DNA of 8,467 bases from Sulfurimonas sp. (GCA_022712775.1 JAFLJZ010000034.1:1-8467), one strand, 5' to 3'; counted from the stretch's first letter, positions 1 through 7,185 are shown. Notes: generated by a model not told the origin, from the sequence alone. Translations and numbers: made by a program.

Positions 1-26
1 CGGCCTTACCACTTGGCGATGGCACC
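1..26 (-). tRNA. Partial tRNA, probably tRNA-Cys (5' part only)
   Basis: Read on the minus strand, this is the 5' end of a tRNA: a 7-base acceptor strand (GGTGCCA), then a D-arm with GCC/GGC stem and the AAGTGGTAA loop. The window edge cuts it off before the anticodon, so identity cannot be read. The D-arm resembles tRNA-Cys(GCA) genes, and a Gly-Leu-Cys group is a familiar bacterial tRNA cluster (E. coli glyW-cysT-leuZ has the same three isoacceptors). tRNA-Gln is the main alternative. It lies 18 bases downstream of tRNA-Leu and is presumably processed from the same transcript. Confidence 0.72.
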
Positions 27-44
27 AGTTATCTTTCATATCAA

Positions 45-132
45 TGGTGCCCGGAGCCGGACTTGAACCGGCACAGTATTGCTACCGGGGGATTTTAAGT
101 CCCCTGCGTCTACCAATTTCGCCATCCGGGCA
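45..132 (-). tRNA. tRNA-Leu (anticodon TAA)
   Basis: Complete 88-base tRNA on the minus strand with a genomically encoded 3' CCA. The acceptor stem is TGCCCGG paired with CCGGGCA. The anticodon stem GGGGA/TCCCC encloses a loop with anticodon TAA, the long variable arm is of the class II type expected for leucine, and the T-arm contains the GGTTCAAGT core. It reads UUA/UUG leucine codons, which are frequent in this AT-rich DNA. It is the middle gene of the minus-strand tRNA cluster. Confidence 0.97.
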
Positions 133-169
133 TATGTGTTATGAAATCACAGTTTACAATAATAATTTA

Positions 170-244
170 TGGAGCGGGAGACGAGGTTCGAACTCGCGAC
201 CCCAACCTTGGCAAGGTTATGCTCTACCGCTGAGCTACTCCCGC
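170..244 (-). tRNA. tRNA-Gly (anticodon GCC)
   Basis: Complete 75-base tRNA on the minus strand, CCA included. The acceptor stem is GCGGGAG with CTCCCGC, the D-arm reads TAGCTCAGCGGTAGAGCA, the anticodon stem-loop AACCTTGGCAAGGTT carries GCC, and the T-arm contains GTTCGAACC. It is the first gene of the tRNA cluster, about 25 bases downstream of the predicted transcription start, so only a short leader must be removed by RNase P. Confidence 0.98.
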
Positions 245-275
245 AATTGCCTACTAACTTAGTAAGTGAGCCGGA

Positions 276-304
276 ATTATAGCCGATTGTTTTTAGTTTG
301 TAAA
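276..304 (-). promoter_or_regulatory. Promoter of the tRNA-Gly/Leu/Cys operon
   Basis: On the minus strand there is a -35 box TTTACA (299-304), a 17-base spacer and a perfect -10 box TATAAT (276-281). The segment between the -10 box and the likely start is GC-rich (TCCGGC), a feature of stable-RNA promoters under stringent control. This is the best sigma-70 promoter in the window and is placed correctly for the tRNA genes. A small palindrome (252-264) lies in the short leader. Confidence 0.8.
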
Positions 305-332
305 GAGTTCTTAGGCTAAATTAGAAAAAAGG

Positions 333-341
333 TGCTATAAT
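333..341 (+). promoter_or_regulatory. Extended -10 promoter of ilvD-thrS-infC
   Basis: TGC followed directly by TATAAT (336-341) is an extended -10 element, with an A-rich stretch upstream and no clear -35 box, which is normal for Campylobacterota sigma-70 promoters. The start should fall near 348, leaving a leader of about 37 bases before the ilvD ATG. That is too short for a leader-peptide attenuator of the enterobacterial ilv type, so no attenuation is visible. Confidence 0.7.
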
Positions 342-384
342 CGCATTTATAAATTAAAGAACAAACTACCATATAGGAAATTCT

Positions 385-2073
385 ATGAGAAGTGATATTA
401 TAAAGAAAGGTTTTGACAAGGCTCCTCACCGTTCGTTGTTACGTGCAACGGGTTTAAAAGATGAAGATTTTGACAAACCATTTATTGGAATAGCAAACAG
501 TTACATAGACATTATCCCAGGGCATTTTTTCTTACATGAGTATGGAGAAATTGTAAAAGAAGCAATCCGTGAAGCGGGTGGAGTTCCATTTGTATTTAAC
601 ACTATTGGTGTTGATGATGGAATCGCTATGGGGCATGAAGGTATGCTTTATTCTTTACCTTCTCGTGAGATTATTGCGGATTCTATAGAAACTGTTATGA
701 ACGCGCATCAGCTTGATGCGATGATTTGTATTCCTAACTGCGATAAAATCGTTCCGGGTATGATCATGGGAGCACTTCGTGTGAATGTTCCTACTATCTT
801 TGTTTCAGGTGGTCCAATGGCTGCAGGGCATAAAGCAGATGGTACGCCTATTGATTTAGCGACTGCCTTTGAGGCTGTTGGGCAACACGCTGAGGGGAAA
901 ATGACAGATGAAGAATTGTATGAGATAGAATGTGAAGCTTGCCCATCTGGTGGCTCATGTTCGGGAATGTTTACTGCAAACTCTATGAACACTTTATGTG
1001 AAGCCATGGGAATCGCACTTCCTGGAAATGGAACTATTTTAGCAATGACTCCAGAGCGTATTGAACTTGTTAAAACGGCCGCAAGAAGAATTGTAGAATT
1101 AGCAAAAATGGAAAACAACTCAAAATATAAAATGAAAAATATTTTAAATGAACAGGCAATTCATAATGCTTTTGTTATAGATATGGCAATGGGCGGAAGC
1201 TCAAATACTGTTTTGCACCTACTAGCGATTGCAAGAGAATCAGATATTGAGTATAAAATAGAAAATATTAATAAAATCGCAGATAAAGTAGCGCATATTT
1301 CTAAAATCTCTCCATCTCGAACCGATGTACATATGGATGATGTAAATCGTGCAGGTGGGGTAAATGCAGTTATGTGCGAAGTTTCTAAGCGAAGTGGTTT
1401 GTTAAATCTTGATTCCTTGATGATTTCTGGTGAAACTTTGGCACAGCGTATTGAGGGATGTGAAATTCTTGATAGTGATATTATCCATACAAATGAAAAT
1501 GCTTATTCACAGGTTGGTGGATTATCTATTCTTTTTGGAAATCTTGCAAAGCAAGGAGCGGTTGTAAAGACTGCTGGAATCACTGGAAATATGAAACAGT
1601 TTAAAGGTAAGGCAGTATGTTTTAACTCTCAAACGGCAGCACTTGCTGGAATTATGGGTCACAAGGTGAAAGCTGGTGATGTTGTGGTTATTCGTTATGA
1701 GGGACCAAAAGGTGGACCTGGCATGCAAGAGATGCTTGCTCCTACTTCACTTATCATGGGGATGGGACTTGGCGAGAGTGTTGCACTTATTACAGATGGA
1801 AGATTTTCTGGTGCTACTCGTGGTGCTTCTATTGGGCATATTTCTCCAGAGGCTGCTGAGGGTGGTTTAATCGCTTTCGTTGAAGATGGTGATGAGATAG
1901 AATTAGACACTGACAATCATCTTCTTCAACTTAATGTTGATGAGGCTACGCTTGAAAAAAGAAGAGCTGCATGGAAACCACATAAAAATGAAGTAAAGTC
2001 AAAATGGCTTAAACGCTACGCATTACTTGTTACAAACGCATCGCAGGGTGCAATTCTCAAAACTGAACTTTAA
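385..2073 (+). CDS. ilvD: Dihydroxy-acid dehydratase IlvD
   Basis: This iron-sulfur enzyme dehydrates 2,3-dihydroxy-3-methylbutanoate and its isoleucine counterpart to the 2-oxo acids, the third common step of valine, isoleucine and leucine synthesis in the cytoplasm. The 562 residues are full length for the bacterial family. Both family signatures are present: CDKIVPG at 119-125, with cluster ligand Cys119 and the lysine (121) that is carbamylated in relatives, and TDGRFSG at 470-476 with the likely catalytic Ser475. A further cluster cysteine lies in GGSCSG (Cys192). The N-terminal PGH motif (45-47) has no cysteine where [2Fe-2S] dehydratases carry PCN, so it resembles the E. coli oxygen-sensitive [4Fe-4S] form; this assignment is inference. 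The ATG is preceded by AGGAAA at 375-380. It is the first gene of an operon with thrS (14-base gap). Confidence 0.97.
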   Translation: MRSDIIKKGFDKAPHRSLLRATGLKDEDFDKPFIGIANSYIDIIPGHFFLHEYGEIVKEAIREAGGVPFVFNTIGVDDGIAMGHEGMLYSLPSREIIADSIETVMNAHQLDAMICIPNCDKIVPGMIMGALRVNVPTIFVSGGPMAAGHKADGTPIDLATAFEAVGQHAEGKMTDEELYEIECEACPSGGSCSGMFTANSMNTLCEAMGIALPGNGTILAMTPERIELVKTAARRIVELAKMENNSKYKMKNILNEQAIHNAFVIDMAMGGSSNTVLHLLAIARESDIEYKIENINKIADKVAHISKISPSRTDVHMDDVNRAGGVNAVMCEVSKRSGLLNLDSLMISGETLAQRIEGCEILDSDIIHTNENAYSQVGGLSILFGNLAKQGAVVKTAGITGNMKQFKGKAVCFNSQTAALAGIMGHKVKAGDVVVIRYEGPKGGPGMQEMLAPTSLIMGMGLGESVALITDGRFSGATRGASIGHISPEAAEGGLIAFVEDGDEIELDTDNHLLQLNVDEATLEKRRAAWKPHKNEVKSKWLKRYALLVTNASQGAILKTEL

Positions 2074-2087
2074 AAGGAAAACAATAC

Positions 2088-3896
2088 GTGAACGCAATAG
2101 CAATAAAACACAATAATCAGATTATTGATTTACAAACTGCTGAAGAATTAGGTTTTGAGGGTGAACAGATTCATCTTGATAACTCAGCAGATTCTTTAGA
2201 GGTTCTTCGTCATTCTACTGCACACTTAATGGCACAAGCGATTAAGTCTCTTTACCCTGATGCAAAGTTTTATGTTGGACCAACTGTTAAAGAGGGCTTT
2301 TACTATGACTTTAAGACAGAATCAGAAATAGGTTCGGGTGATTTAAAGAAAATAGAAAAACAGATGCTTTCATTTGCAAAGAAAAAGTACAAAATAGAAA
2401 AATACTCTATTTCAATGGATGAAGCAAAAGAGAAGTTTAAGGATGACCATTTAAAACTTGCTGTAATGCAAAGAATCAAAGACTCGACTGTTTCTATCTA
2501 CAAGCAAGGAGAGTTTGAAGACTTATGTCGTGGACCTCACTTACCATCTATTGGGCTAATTAGATACTTTAAACTTACTAAATTAGCAGGTGCATATCTT
2601 GGCGGTGATTCTAAAAACGAAATGCTTACTAGAATCTATGGAATTGCATTTGCAGATAAAGAATCTCTTAAAGACCATATGACGATGCTCGCTGAAGCTG
2701 AAAAACGTGATCATAGAAAAATTGGTGGTGAGATGAAACTTTTCACTTTTCGTGAAGAAGTTGGAGCTGGTTTTCCTATTTGGCTTCCTGCTGGTGGTCG
2801 TCTTCGTGCTCGTTTAGAATCAATTCTTTTTAAAGCACACCGTAAACGTGGTTACCAACCAGTTCGTGGACCTGAAATGCTTAAAAGTGACCTTTGGAAA
2901 ACTTCGGGACATTATGAAAATTATGGTGAAAACATGTATTTCACTACAATTGATGATGTGGAATTTGGTGTAAAACCAATGAACTGTGTTGGTCACATTA
3001 AGGTATATGAAGATGAACTACATTCATACCGTGATTTACCGATAAAATATTTTGAGTATGGTGTTGTTCATCGTCATGAATTTACGGGCGCTCTTCATGG
3101 ACTTTTTCGTGTTCGTGAGTTTACACAAGATGATGCACATATCTTTTGTACACTAGATCAAATTGAAGAGCAAATCATCGAAGTTGTTGATTTTGTTGAT
3201 AAAATTATGACTACATTCGGGTTTGAATATAAAATGATGATTTCCACAAAACCTGAAAAAGCTGTTGGCGATGCTGAAGTTTGGGAAAAATCAGAAGCTG
3301 CACTCATCGCTGCAATGGAAGCAAATAAACTTCCGTATGAAATAGACGAGGGTGGAGGGGCTTTTTATGGTCCTAAAATCGATATTAAAATTACGGACGC
3401 AATTGGTCGTGAATGGCAATGTGGAACAATTCAGTTAGATAATAATCTTCCTGAGCGTTTCAAACTTGAATATAATGGTGAGAATAATGAAAAAATTCAA
3501 CCAGTTATGATTCACCGTGCGATTCTTGGTTCTTTTGAGCGTTTCATAGGGATTCTTACGGAGCATTATGCTGGTGAGTTCCCTATGTTTATCGCTCCAA
3601 CTCAGGTAGCAATTGTCCCTGTTGCAGAAGTTCATAAAGATTATGCTAAGCTTTTATCAGATAAACTTATCGACATTAATGCCGATAGTGAAATATACGC
3701 TAAGAATGATTCGTTAAACAAACGTATCAGAATCGCAGAAAAAACCCGTGTACCGATGATTGTTGTTATCGGTGATGAAGAGATAAAAAATAAAACTGTA
3801 GCTATCCGTGATAGACGTACACGTGAGCAATATAACCTAAGCGAAGAGGAATTTCTTAAGCTTATACAAACTAAAATAAATGAGGTAAATTTTTGA
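2088..3896 (+). CDS. thrS: Threonyl-tRNA synthetase ThrS
   Basis: Class II aminoacyl-tRNA synthetase that charges tRNA-Thr in the cytoplasm. It has 602 residues and starts with GTG behind AAGGA at 2074-2078. An in-frame TGA at 2064-2066 rules out a longer N-terminus. Only the second half of the usual TGS domain is present (about residues 1-35), so it is roughly 31 residues shorter than the E. coli enzyme at this end. The editing domain is intact: HSTAH (His42, His46) and CRGPH (Cys147, His151) match the E. coli catalytic set. The catalytic core has the zinc ligands Cys300, His351 and His476, the motif 2 region ([15 protein letters not shown], 337-351) and motif 3 near 477-500. The anticodon-binding domain fills the C-terminal 100 residues. 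Its last four bases overlap infC, so translation is probably coupled. Confidence 0.97.
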   Translation: MNAIAIKHNNQIIDLQTAEELGFEGEQIHLDNSADSLEVLRHSTAHLMAQAIKSLYPDAKFYVGPTVKEGFYYDFKTESEIGSGDLKKIEKQMLSFAKKKYKIEKYSISMDEAKEKFKDDHLKLAVMQRIKDSTVSIYKQGEFEDLCRGPHLPSIGLIRYFKLTKLAGAYLGGDSKNEMLTRIYGIAFADKESLKDHMTMLAEAEKRDHRKIGGEMKLFTFREEVGAGFPIWLPAGGRLRARLESILFKAHRKRGYQPVRGPEMLKSDLWKTSGHYENYGENMYFTTIDDVEFGVKPMNCVGHIKVYEDELHSYRDLPIKYFEYGVVHRHEFTGALHGLFRVREFTQDDAHIFCTLDQIEEQIIEVVDFVDKIMTTFGFEYKMMISTKPEKAVGDAEVWEKSEAALIAAMEANKLPYEIDEGGGAFYGPKIDIKITDAIGREWQCGTIQLDNNLPERFKLEYNGENNEKIQPVMIHRAILGSFERFIGILTEHYAGEFPMFIAPTQVAIVPVAEVHKDYAKLLSDKLIDINADSEIYAKNDSLNKRIRIAEKTRVPMIVVIGDEEIKNKTVAIRDRRTREQYNLSEEEFLKLIQTKINEVNF

Positions 3897-4411
3897 ACCC
3901 TAAAAAAAACCGTGTGATAATGAATGATGACATTCGTGCAACAGAGTTAAGATGTAATGTAGACGGAGGAGAATCTTTAGGGATTATCTCTTTTGATGAT
4001 GCTATGGATAAAGCAAATGAATTAGGATTAGACTTAGTTCTAATCGCTCCTGATGCGAAACCGCCTGTTGCAAAGATTATGGATTACGGTAAGTTTCGTT
4101 ATCAAGAAGAGAAGAAACTTAAGGAACAAAGAAAGAACCAAGTTAAAATCGTTGTAAAAGAGATTAAACTTTCTGTAAAAATTGCCCAAAACGATATGAG
4201 CTACAAGGTAAAACATGCAAGAGAATTCTTAGAAAAAGGTTTTCATGTTAAGTTTCGTGTTTTCTTACGTGGTCGTGAAATGGCACATCCAGAAGCTGGT
4301 AAAGAAGTTCTACTTCGTGTTTGGCCAATGGTTGAAGACATTGGAGTTATGGAAAAACCACCAAAATTCGAGGGAAGATACTTTAATATGTATGTAACAC
4401 CTCAGAAATAA
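3893..4411 (+). CDS. infC: Translation initiation factor IF-3
   Basis: IF3 binds the 30S subunit, keeps it apart from 50S and checks the start codon and initiator tRNA. The 172 residues cover both domains: the N-domain (DDIRATELR at 12-20, then GIISFDDA), the family signature [14 protein letters not shown] (61-74), a basic linker, and the C-domain from about residue 85 (KEIKLSVKI to the C-terminus). The chosen start is TTG at 3893, overlapping the thrS stop as TTGA, with GAGG at 3882-3885 seven bases upstream. An in-frame ATG at 3920 is possible but would trim the N-terminus and lacks as good a ribosome site. infC genes often use rare start codons so that IF3 can repress its own synthesis; whether TTG does this here is inference. 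rpmI and rplT do not follow. Confidence 0.96.
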   Translation: MNPKKNRVIMNDDIRATELRCNVDGGESLGIISFDDAMDKANELGLDLVLIAPDAKPPVAKIMDYGKFRYQEEKKLKEQRKNQVKIVVKEIKLSVKIAQNDMSYKVKHAREFLEKGFHVKFRVFLRGREMAHPEAGKEVLLRVWPMVEDIGVMEKPPKFEGRYFNMYVTPQK

Positions 4412-4604
4412 ATTACAATAGCGACGCATTGCACGACATTTCATTTAGTGAAATGCTGTGTCAGGCTTTAGCCTAGATCTGCGTTGCTACGCTCACTTTT
4501 TTATCTTTAGTAATTTTATAGCTAAAGAAAGAAGACTTTTAGTTCACTCGTACTAAAGTACGCTTCCTCGCTATGCGCCTTGAAACTACATCACTCTTGT
4601 AATT
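4411..4604. repeat. Structured intergenic element with inverted ends (possible dispersed repeat/MITE-like)
   Basis: A 194-base noncoding block bounded by AATTACAA (4411-4418) and TTGTAATT (4597-4604), an exact 8-bp inverted pair. The match continues imperfectly to about 18 bases (roughly 14 of 18). Inside are several hairpins: CATTTCA/TGAAATG (4437-4443, 4449-4455), AGGCT/AGCCT (4463-4474), TCTTTAG/CTAAAGA (4504-4510, 4522-4528) and CGTACT/AGTACG (4549-4562). The block is GC-richer than its AT-rich right flank and starts on the last base of the infC stop codon. The architecture suggests a mobile or dispersed intergenic repeat, or a structured 3' UTR. Only one copy is in this window, so repetition is unproven. 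Confidence 0.5.
4420..4502 (+). terminator. Branched stem-loop followed by T6, possible operon terminator
   Basis: AGCGACGCA (4420-4428) pairs with TGCGTTGCT (4480-4488), nine pairs including one G-U. It encloses two further hairpins (about 4431-4461 and 4463-4474), giving a three-way junction. Eight bases later comes TTTTTT (4497-4502). It is the first strong secondary structure after infC and could end the ilvD-thrS-infC transcript. The gap between stem and T-run makes it a poor classical intrinsic terminator, so termination is only a suggestion. Confidence 0.35.
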
Positions 4605-4643
4605 ATTTCAAAACAATTTATTAATTTATATTTTTGATTATTT

Positions 4644-4940
4644 TTATAAAACATCTTCTAGTGGTATATACATTTTATACATTTCCCACCATTGAGAAAG
4701 CTGTTGTGATTCTATGGATTCTTTATTATTGACAATTCTCTCGTACGTGTCACTATCAAATGCTTTGACCTCTTTGGCTAACTCTGCTACACAGTCGATT
4801 AGACAGTCATACTCATCAGATGGGTCATACTCTGCACATTCTTGTAGATATTCTGGAACATCTTTGTTTAGTGATTTTAGTACATAGACATAAAGTTGAC
4901 AGGTTCTGCGTAGTTGTTGTTCTCTATTGGATAGGCTCAT
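4644..4940 (-). CDS. Hypothetical protein, 98 residues, acidic and helical
   Basis: I do not recognise this family. The protein is soluble-looking, rich in Glu, Asp, Lys and Gln, with four cysteines (14, 35, 46, 50), a WW pair at 84-85 and no signal peptide or membrane segment. Two long stretches (about 5-25 and 46-70) look helical. I start it at the ATG at 4938-4940 because GAGGA lies six bases upstream (4947-4951). A longer form from ATG at 4986-4988 (114 residues) is possible and has AAGG nine bases upstream, but its extra 16 codons use CGA, CCC, TCC and CTC, which are unlike the neighbouring genes. It stands alone between the structured element and a thioredoxin remnant, so context gives no function. 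Confidence 0.75.
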   Translation of the reverse strand: MSLSNREQQLRRTCQLYVYVLKSLNKDVPEYLQECAEYDPSDEYDCLIDCVAELAKEVKAFDSDTYERIVNNKESIESQQLSQWWEMYKMYIPLEDVL

Positions 4941-4946
4941 ATTTAG

Positions 4947-4951
4947 TCCTC
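4947..4951 (-). promoter_or_regulatory. Ribosome binding site deciding the start of the 98-residue hypothetical gene
   Basis: GAGGA on the minus strand, six bases before the ATG at 4940. It is stronger than the AAGG (4998-5001) in front of the upstream ATG at 4988 and is the main reason for preferring the shorter protein. Confidence 0.6.
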
Positions 4952-5074
4952 GTATGTTGGGGGAGTGCACTCGAATGAGAAATTTCATCCTAGTAAACCT
5001 TTTTAAAAGTTATACAGGATAAGTACTTTATCTCTACCTTAGGAATAATCTAGCTATATCTTTTTATAAAATAT

Positions 5075-5182
5075 TTATAATTTGAGAAGGCTTTTAGCCC
5101 ATCTGTTGATTTCATATTGAGTAAGTTGAGCACTTACTCTGTTTACTTCTTTTCCCTTATAAAAGGCAATGATAGAAAGTGC
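5075..5182 (-). pseudogene. Thioredoxin-fold C-terminal remnant
   Basis: The minus strand carries 35 sense codons and a TAA, with no start codon and two consecutive TGA codons immediately upstream (5183-5188). The translation IIAFYKGKEVNRVSAQL, followed by a helix ending in INRWAKSLL, matches the last part of a thioredoxin domain: beta strand, the F-x-K/N-G-K-E-V turn, beta strand, C-terminal helix. The cis-proline expected three residues before IIAF is leucine (CTT for CCT), consistent with decay. The redox CxxC half is absent; the sequence beyond 5191 is the end of the yajR-like gene. I infer a truncated thioredoxin gene left by a deletion. The similarity is judged by eye. Confidence 0.55.
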
Positions 5183-5191
5183 TCATCATTA

Positions 5192-6517
5192 TTACTTTGC
5201 GATTTTCGCTTTTAAGGCATCTGCTTCCATAGAATCTTTTATATACTTAACAACTACAAGATTTTCTGTTTCGTTGATATACCATTCTGCAATATGGTCA
5301 TTTTCTAAAGTCTCTAATTTTACAAGATCCACTTCATCTTCATTTATATAAAGGAATGAATGTCTTTGAGGATTTTGAAGCTTTAAGGCAGTCCATATAA
5401 ACCATAAAATGATGATTGCAGATAAAATAAGTGCAAGAGTTTCTCTATCTCCTCCATTGAGATAAATACCTGCAAATGTACCACCTAAAAATGTTGCAAA
5501 ATATGCACTTGAATTAGAGATTCCTAATGCTGCACCTTTTTGATGTACTTTAGCAAACTTACTAATCATTGACTGAACAAGTGGTTCCATCATATTAAAA
5601 GCTACGAAGAAGAAGACAACACCAAGAACAAATACCGTACTAGAATCAGTAAAGCCCATGATTAAAAATGAAGCTAAAAATAAAACAATAGAAACTAAGA
5701 ATATTTGTTTTGGAATATTTTTCTTTTCACCTAAAATAGCTGCTGGTGCCATCGCGATAAATCCAGCTACCATAGCAGGAAGATACGCCATCCATAGGTC
5801 AGATTTTGCCCAGTTAAAACCGTATTGTTCTTGTGTTAAGATGATAGGGATAATAACAAAAGCGGCAATCATCAGACCTTTTTGTAAGGTATTAATAATA
5901 ATCATGTTGAGAAGATTGTTATCTTTAATTATATCAATAGTCTTAGAAGTATTATGATAAACATGCCTAATTTTTGGAGGAGTAGGTACCTTTGTAAAAA
6001 GAATAATGATAGATAAAATAACTAAACCAGATGTAAGTAAAAAGATTGAACTCATTCCATAACTAGAAGCTAAAACTGGACCAAGACCCATAGCTACTGC
6101 AAAAGCAATCGCAATAAATCCACCCATGATAGCCATAGCCTTACCACGAACTTCTTCTTCAACTAAATCAGATACCATCGCAGTTGCAACAGAACCAATA
6201 GCTCCAGCACCTTGAAGGAAACGACCAAACATTAATGTATAAATATCAGTTGAGTAAGCACAAATTAATGAACCAATAAAAAAGATAATAAGACCAAAAA
6301 GAATGGTAGGTTTACGACCTATTTTGTCACTTAAAGCTCCAAATGGAAGTTGAAATACTGCTTGAGTAAGTGCATAACCACCAACAACAACACCAACCAA
6401 GAAAGGGGTAGCACCATCTAAATCAAGTGCATAAACAGAAAGTACAGGTAAAACTAAAAACAGTCAGAGGAATCTTAGAAAGATTATCGATGAAAGTGGA
6501 AACACTTTTTTAAACAT
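5192..6517 (-). pseudogene. YajR-like MFS transporter, interrupted by in-frame TGA at codon 18
   Basis: Proton-coupled inner-membrane transporter of the major facilitator superfamily, 441 codons from ATG (6515-6517). It resembles E. coli YajR along its length: the TM1 motif RFL-x-LFLVLPVL, GGYALTQAVFQLPFG (TM2), motif A GALSDKIGRKP (codons 60-70), FGRFLQGAGAI (TM4), VFFFVAFNMMEPL in the second half, and a soluble C-terminal domain (about codons 386-441) matching the ferredoxin-like YAM domain. Codon 18 (6464-6466) is TGA, where relatives have the Gly of LGLF/LGMF; one base change from GGA explains it. The rest is open. The longest fragment after the stop can begin only at TTG 6400, with no ribosome site, and would lack TM1. 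The YajR substrate is unknown. It is either a recent nonsense allele, a sequencing error, or read through. The TAA is doubled (TAATAA). Confidence 0.82.
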
Positions 6518-6526
6518 AACAAAGCC

Positions 6527-6558
6527 TTTATAGTATAATGACGGGATTATACTATAAA
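6527..6558. promoter_or_regulatory. Symmetric divergent promoter / operator between yajR-like gene and rdgB
   Basis: A perfect 13-bp inverted repeat, TTTATAGTATAAT (6527-6539) and ATTATACTATAAA (6546-6558), is separated by GACGGG. The left arm gives TATAAT on the plus strand (6534-6539), correctly placed for rdgB (start 6588). The right arm gives TATAAT on the minus strand (6546-6551), correctly placed for the yajR-like gene (start 6517). Neither has a good -35 box. The two promoters overlap, so polymerase can occupy only one at a time; the palindrome could also bind a dimeric regulator. Confidence 0.65.
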
Positions 6559-6587
6559 ATATTTTGATAAAGATATAAGGAAGAAAT

Positions 6588-7181
6588 TTGAAATTAGTTT
6601 TAGCTACATCTAATAAAGGCAAGGTTAAAGAGATACAATCACTCTGTGAACATCATGAAGTCATTCCCTATGGTGAGCTTATAGAAGAGTTTGAGATAGT
6701 AGAAGATGGGGATACATTTAAAGAAAATGCACTAATAAAAGCAAGAGCAGTTTTTAAAGCACTAGACGATGATTCTGTTGTGGTAATGGCTGATGATAGT
6801 GGGATAAGTGTTGATATTCTTGATGGTGCTCCTGGAATACATAGCGCACGATATGCAGGAGTAGATGCAACTGACAAAGATAATTTATATAAACTAATAG
6901 ATTCTATTAAAGCAAAGGATGTGAAAAGTTCTCCTGCACATTATACAGCTGCGATTGCTATCGTAACAAAGACAAGTGAGTTTTGTGTACATGGTTGGAT
7001 GTATGGAGATGCTCAAAATAGTGCAAGTGGAGATGGTGGTTTTGGATACGATCCTATGTTTATACCATTGGGTTTTGACAAGACACTCGGTTTGTTAGAT
7101 GATGCAATAAAGAAAAAATTATCACATCGCTCTAAAGCCTTAAGCTTGGCAAAGATTATATTAGAGAATCTTGCGACTTAA
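6588..7181 (+). CDS. rdgB: XTP/dITP diphosphatase (RdgB/HAM1 family)
   Basis: Cytoplasmic house-cleaning enzyme that hydrolyses non-canonical purine nucleotides (ITP, dITP, XTP) to the monophosphate and pyrophosphate, keeping deaminated bases out of nucleic acids. The 197 residues are full length. Seen in order: LATSNKGK (5-12, nucleotide binding), ENALIKAR (46-53), the ADDSG motif with catalytic Asp69/Asp70, [12 protein letters not shown] (80-91), [11 protein letters not shown] (148-158, base pocket) and SHRSKAL (179-185). The start is TTG, chosen because the product then begins at the conserved MKLVLAT and AAGGA lies six bases upstream (6577-6581). It stands alone in its transcript, divergent from the yajR-like gene and convergent with uppP. 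Confidence 0.96.
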   Translation: MKLVLATSNKGKVKEIQSLCEHHEVIPYGELIEEFEIVEDGDTFKENALIKARAVFKALDDDSVVVMADDSGISVDILDGAPGIHSARYAGVDATDKDNLYKLIDSIKAKDVKSSPAHYTAAIAIVTKTSEFCVHGWMYGDAQNSASGDGGFGYDPMFIPLGFDKTLGLLDDAIKKKLSHRSKALSLAKIILENLAT

Positions 7182-7185
7182 GTCT

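Noticed and set aside
44..262. Open frame across the tRNA-Leu and tRNA-Gly genes
   Set aside because: It is made of the antisense of two clear tRNA genes and has no ribosome site; the peptide is a known kind of tRNA-derived artefact.
708..1118. Minus-strand frame of 136 codons inside ilvD
   Set aside because: It lies opposite conserved IlvD sequence, has no ribosome site or family match, and is explained by codon bias of the real gene.
5018..5032. GATAA/TTATC palindrome upstream of the orphan gene as an operator
   Set aside because: Only five pairs around a five-base centre in AT-rich DNA, within chance expectation.
5169..5351. Plus-strand reading frame opposite the end of the yajR-like gene
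   Set aside because: It is a shadow of the YAM domain coding region, with low-complexity Ser/Phe composition and no family match.
5658..5957. Plus-strand frame of 99 codons opposite the yajR-like gene
   Set aside because: It is antisense to hydrophobic transmembrane codons, has skewed composition, and lacks a ribosome site.
6464..6466. TGA read as glycine through an altered genetic code, as in some candidate-phylum bacteria
   Set aside because: thrS ends with TGA overlapping infC, all other glycines here use GGN, and no other gene contains an in-frame TGA. The gene families also point to Campylobacterota, which use the standard bacterial code.
6425..6466. Selenocysteine insertion at the transporter TGA
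   Set aside because: The position is a structural glycine in a membrane helix, not a redox site, and I see no stable hairpin in the bases just downstream that could be a bacterial SECIS element.
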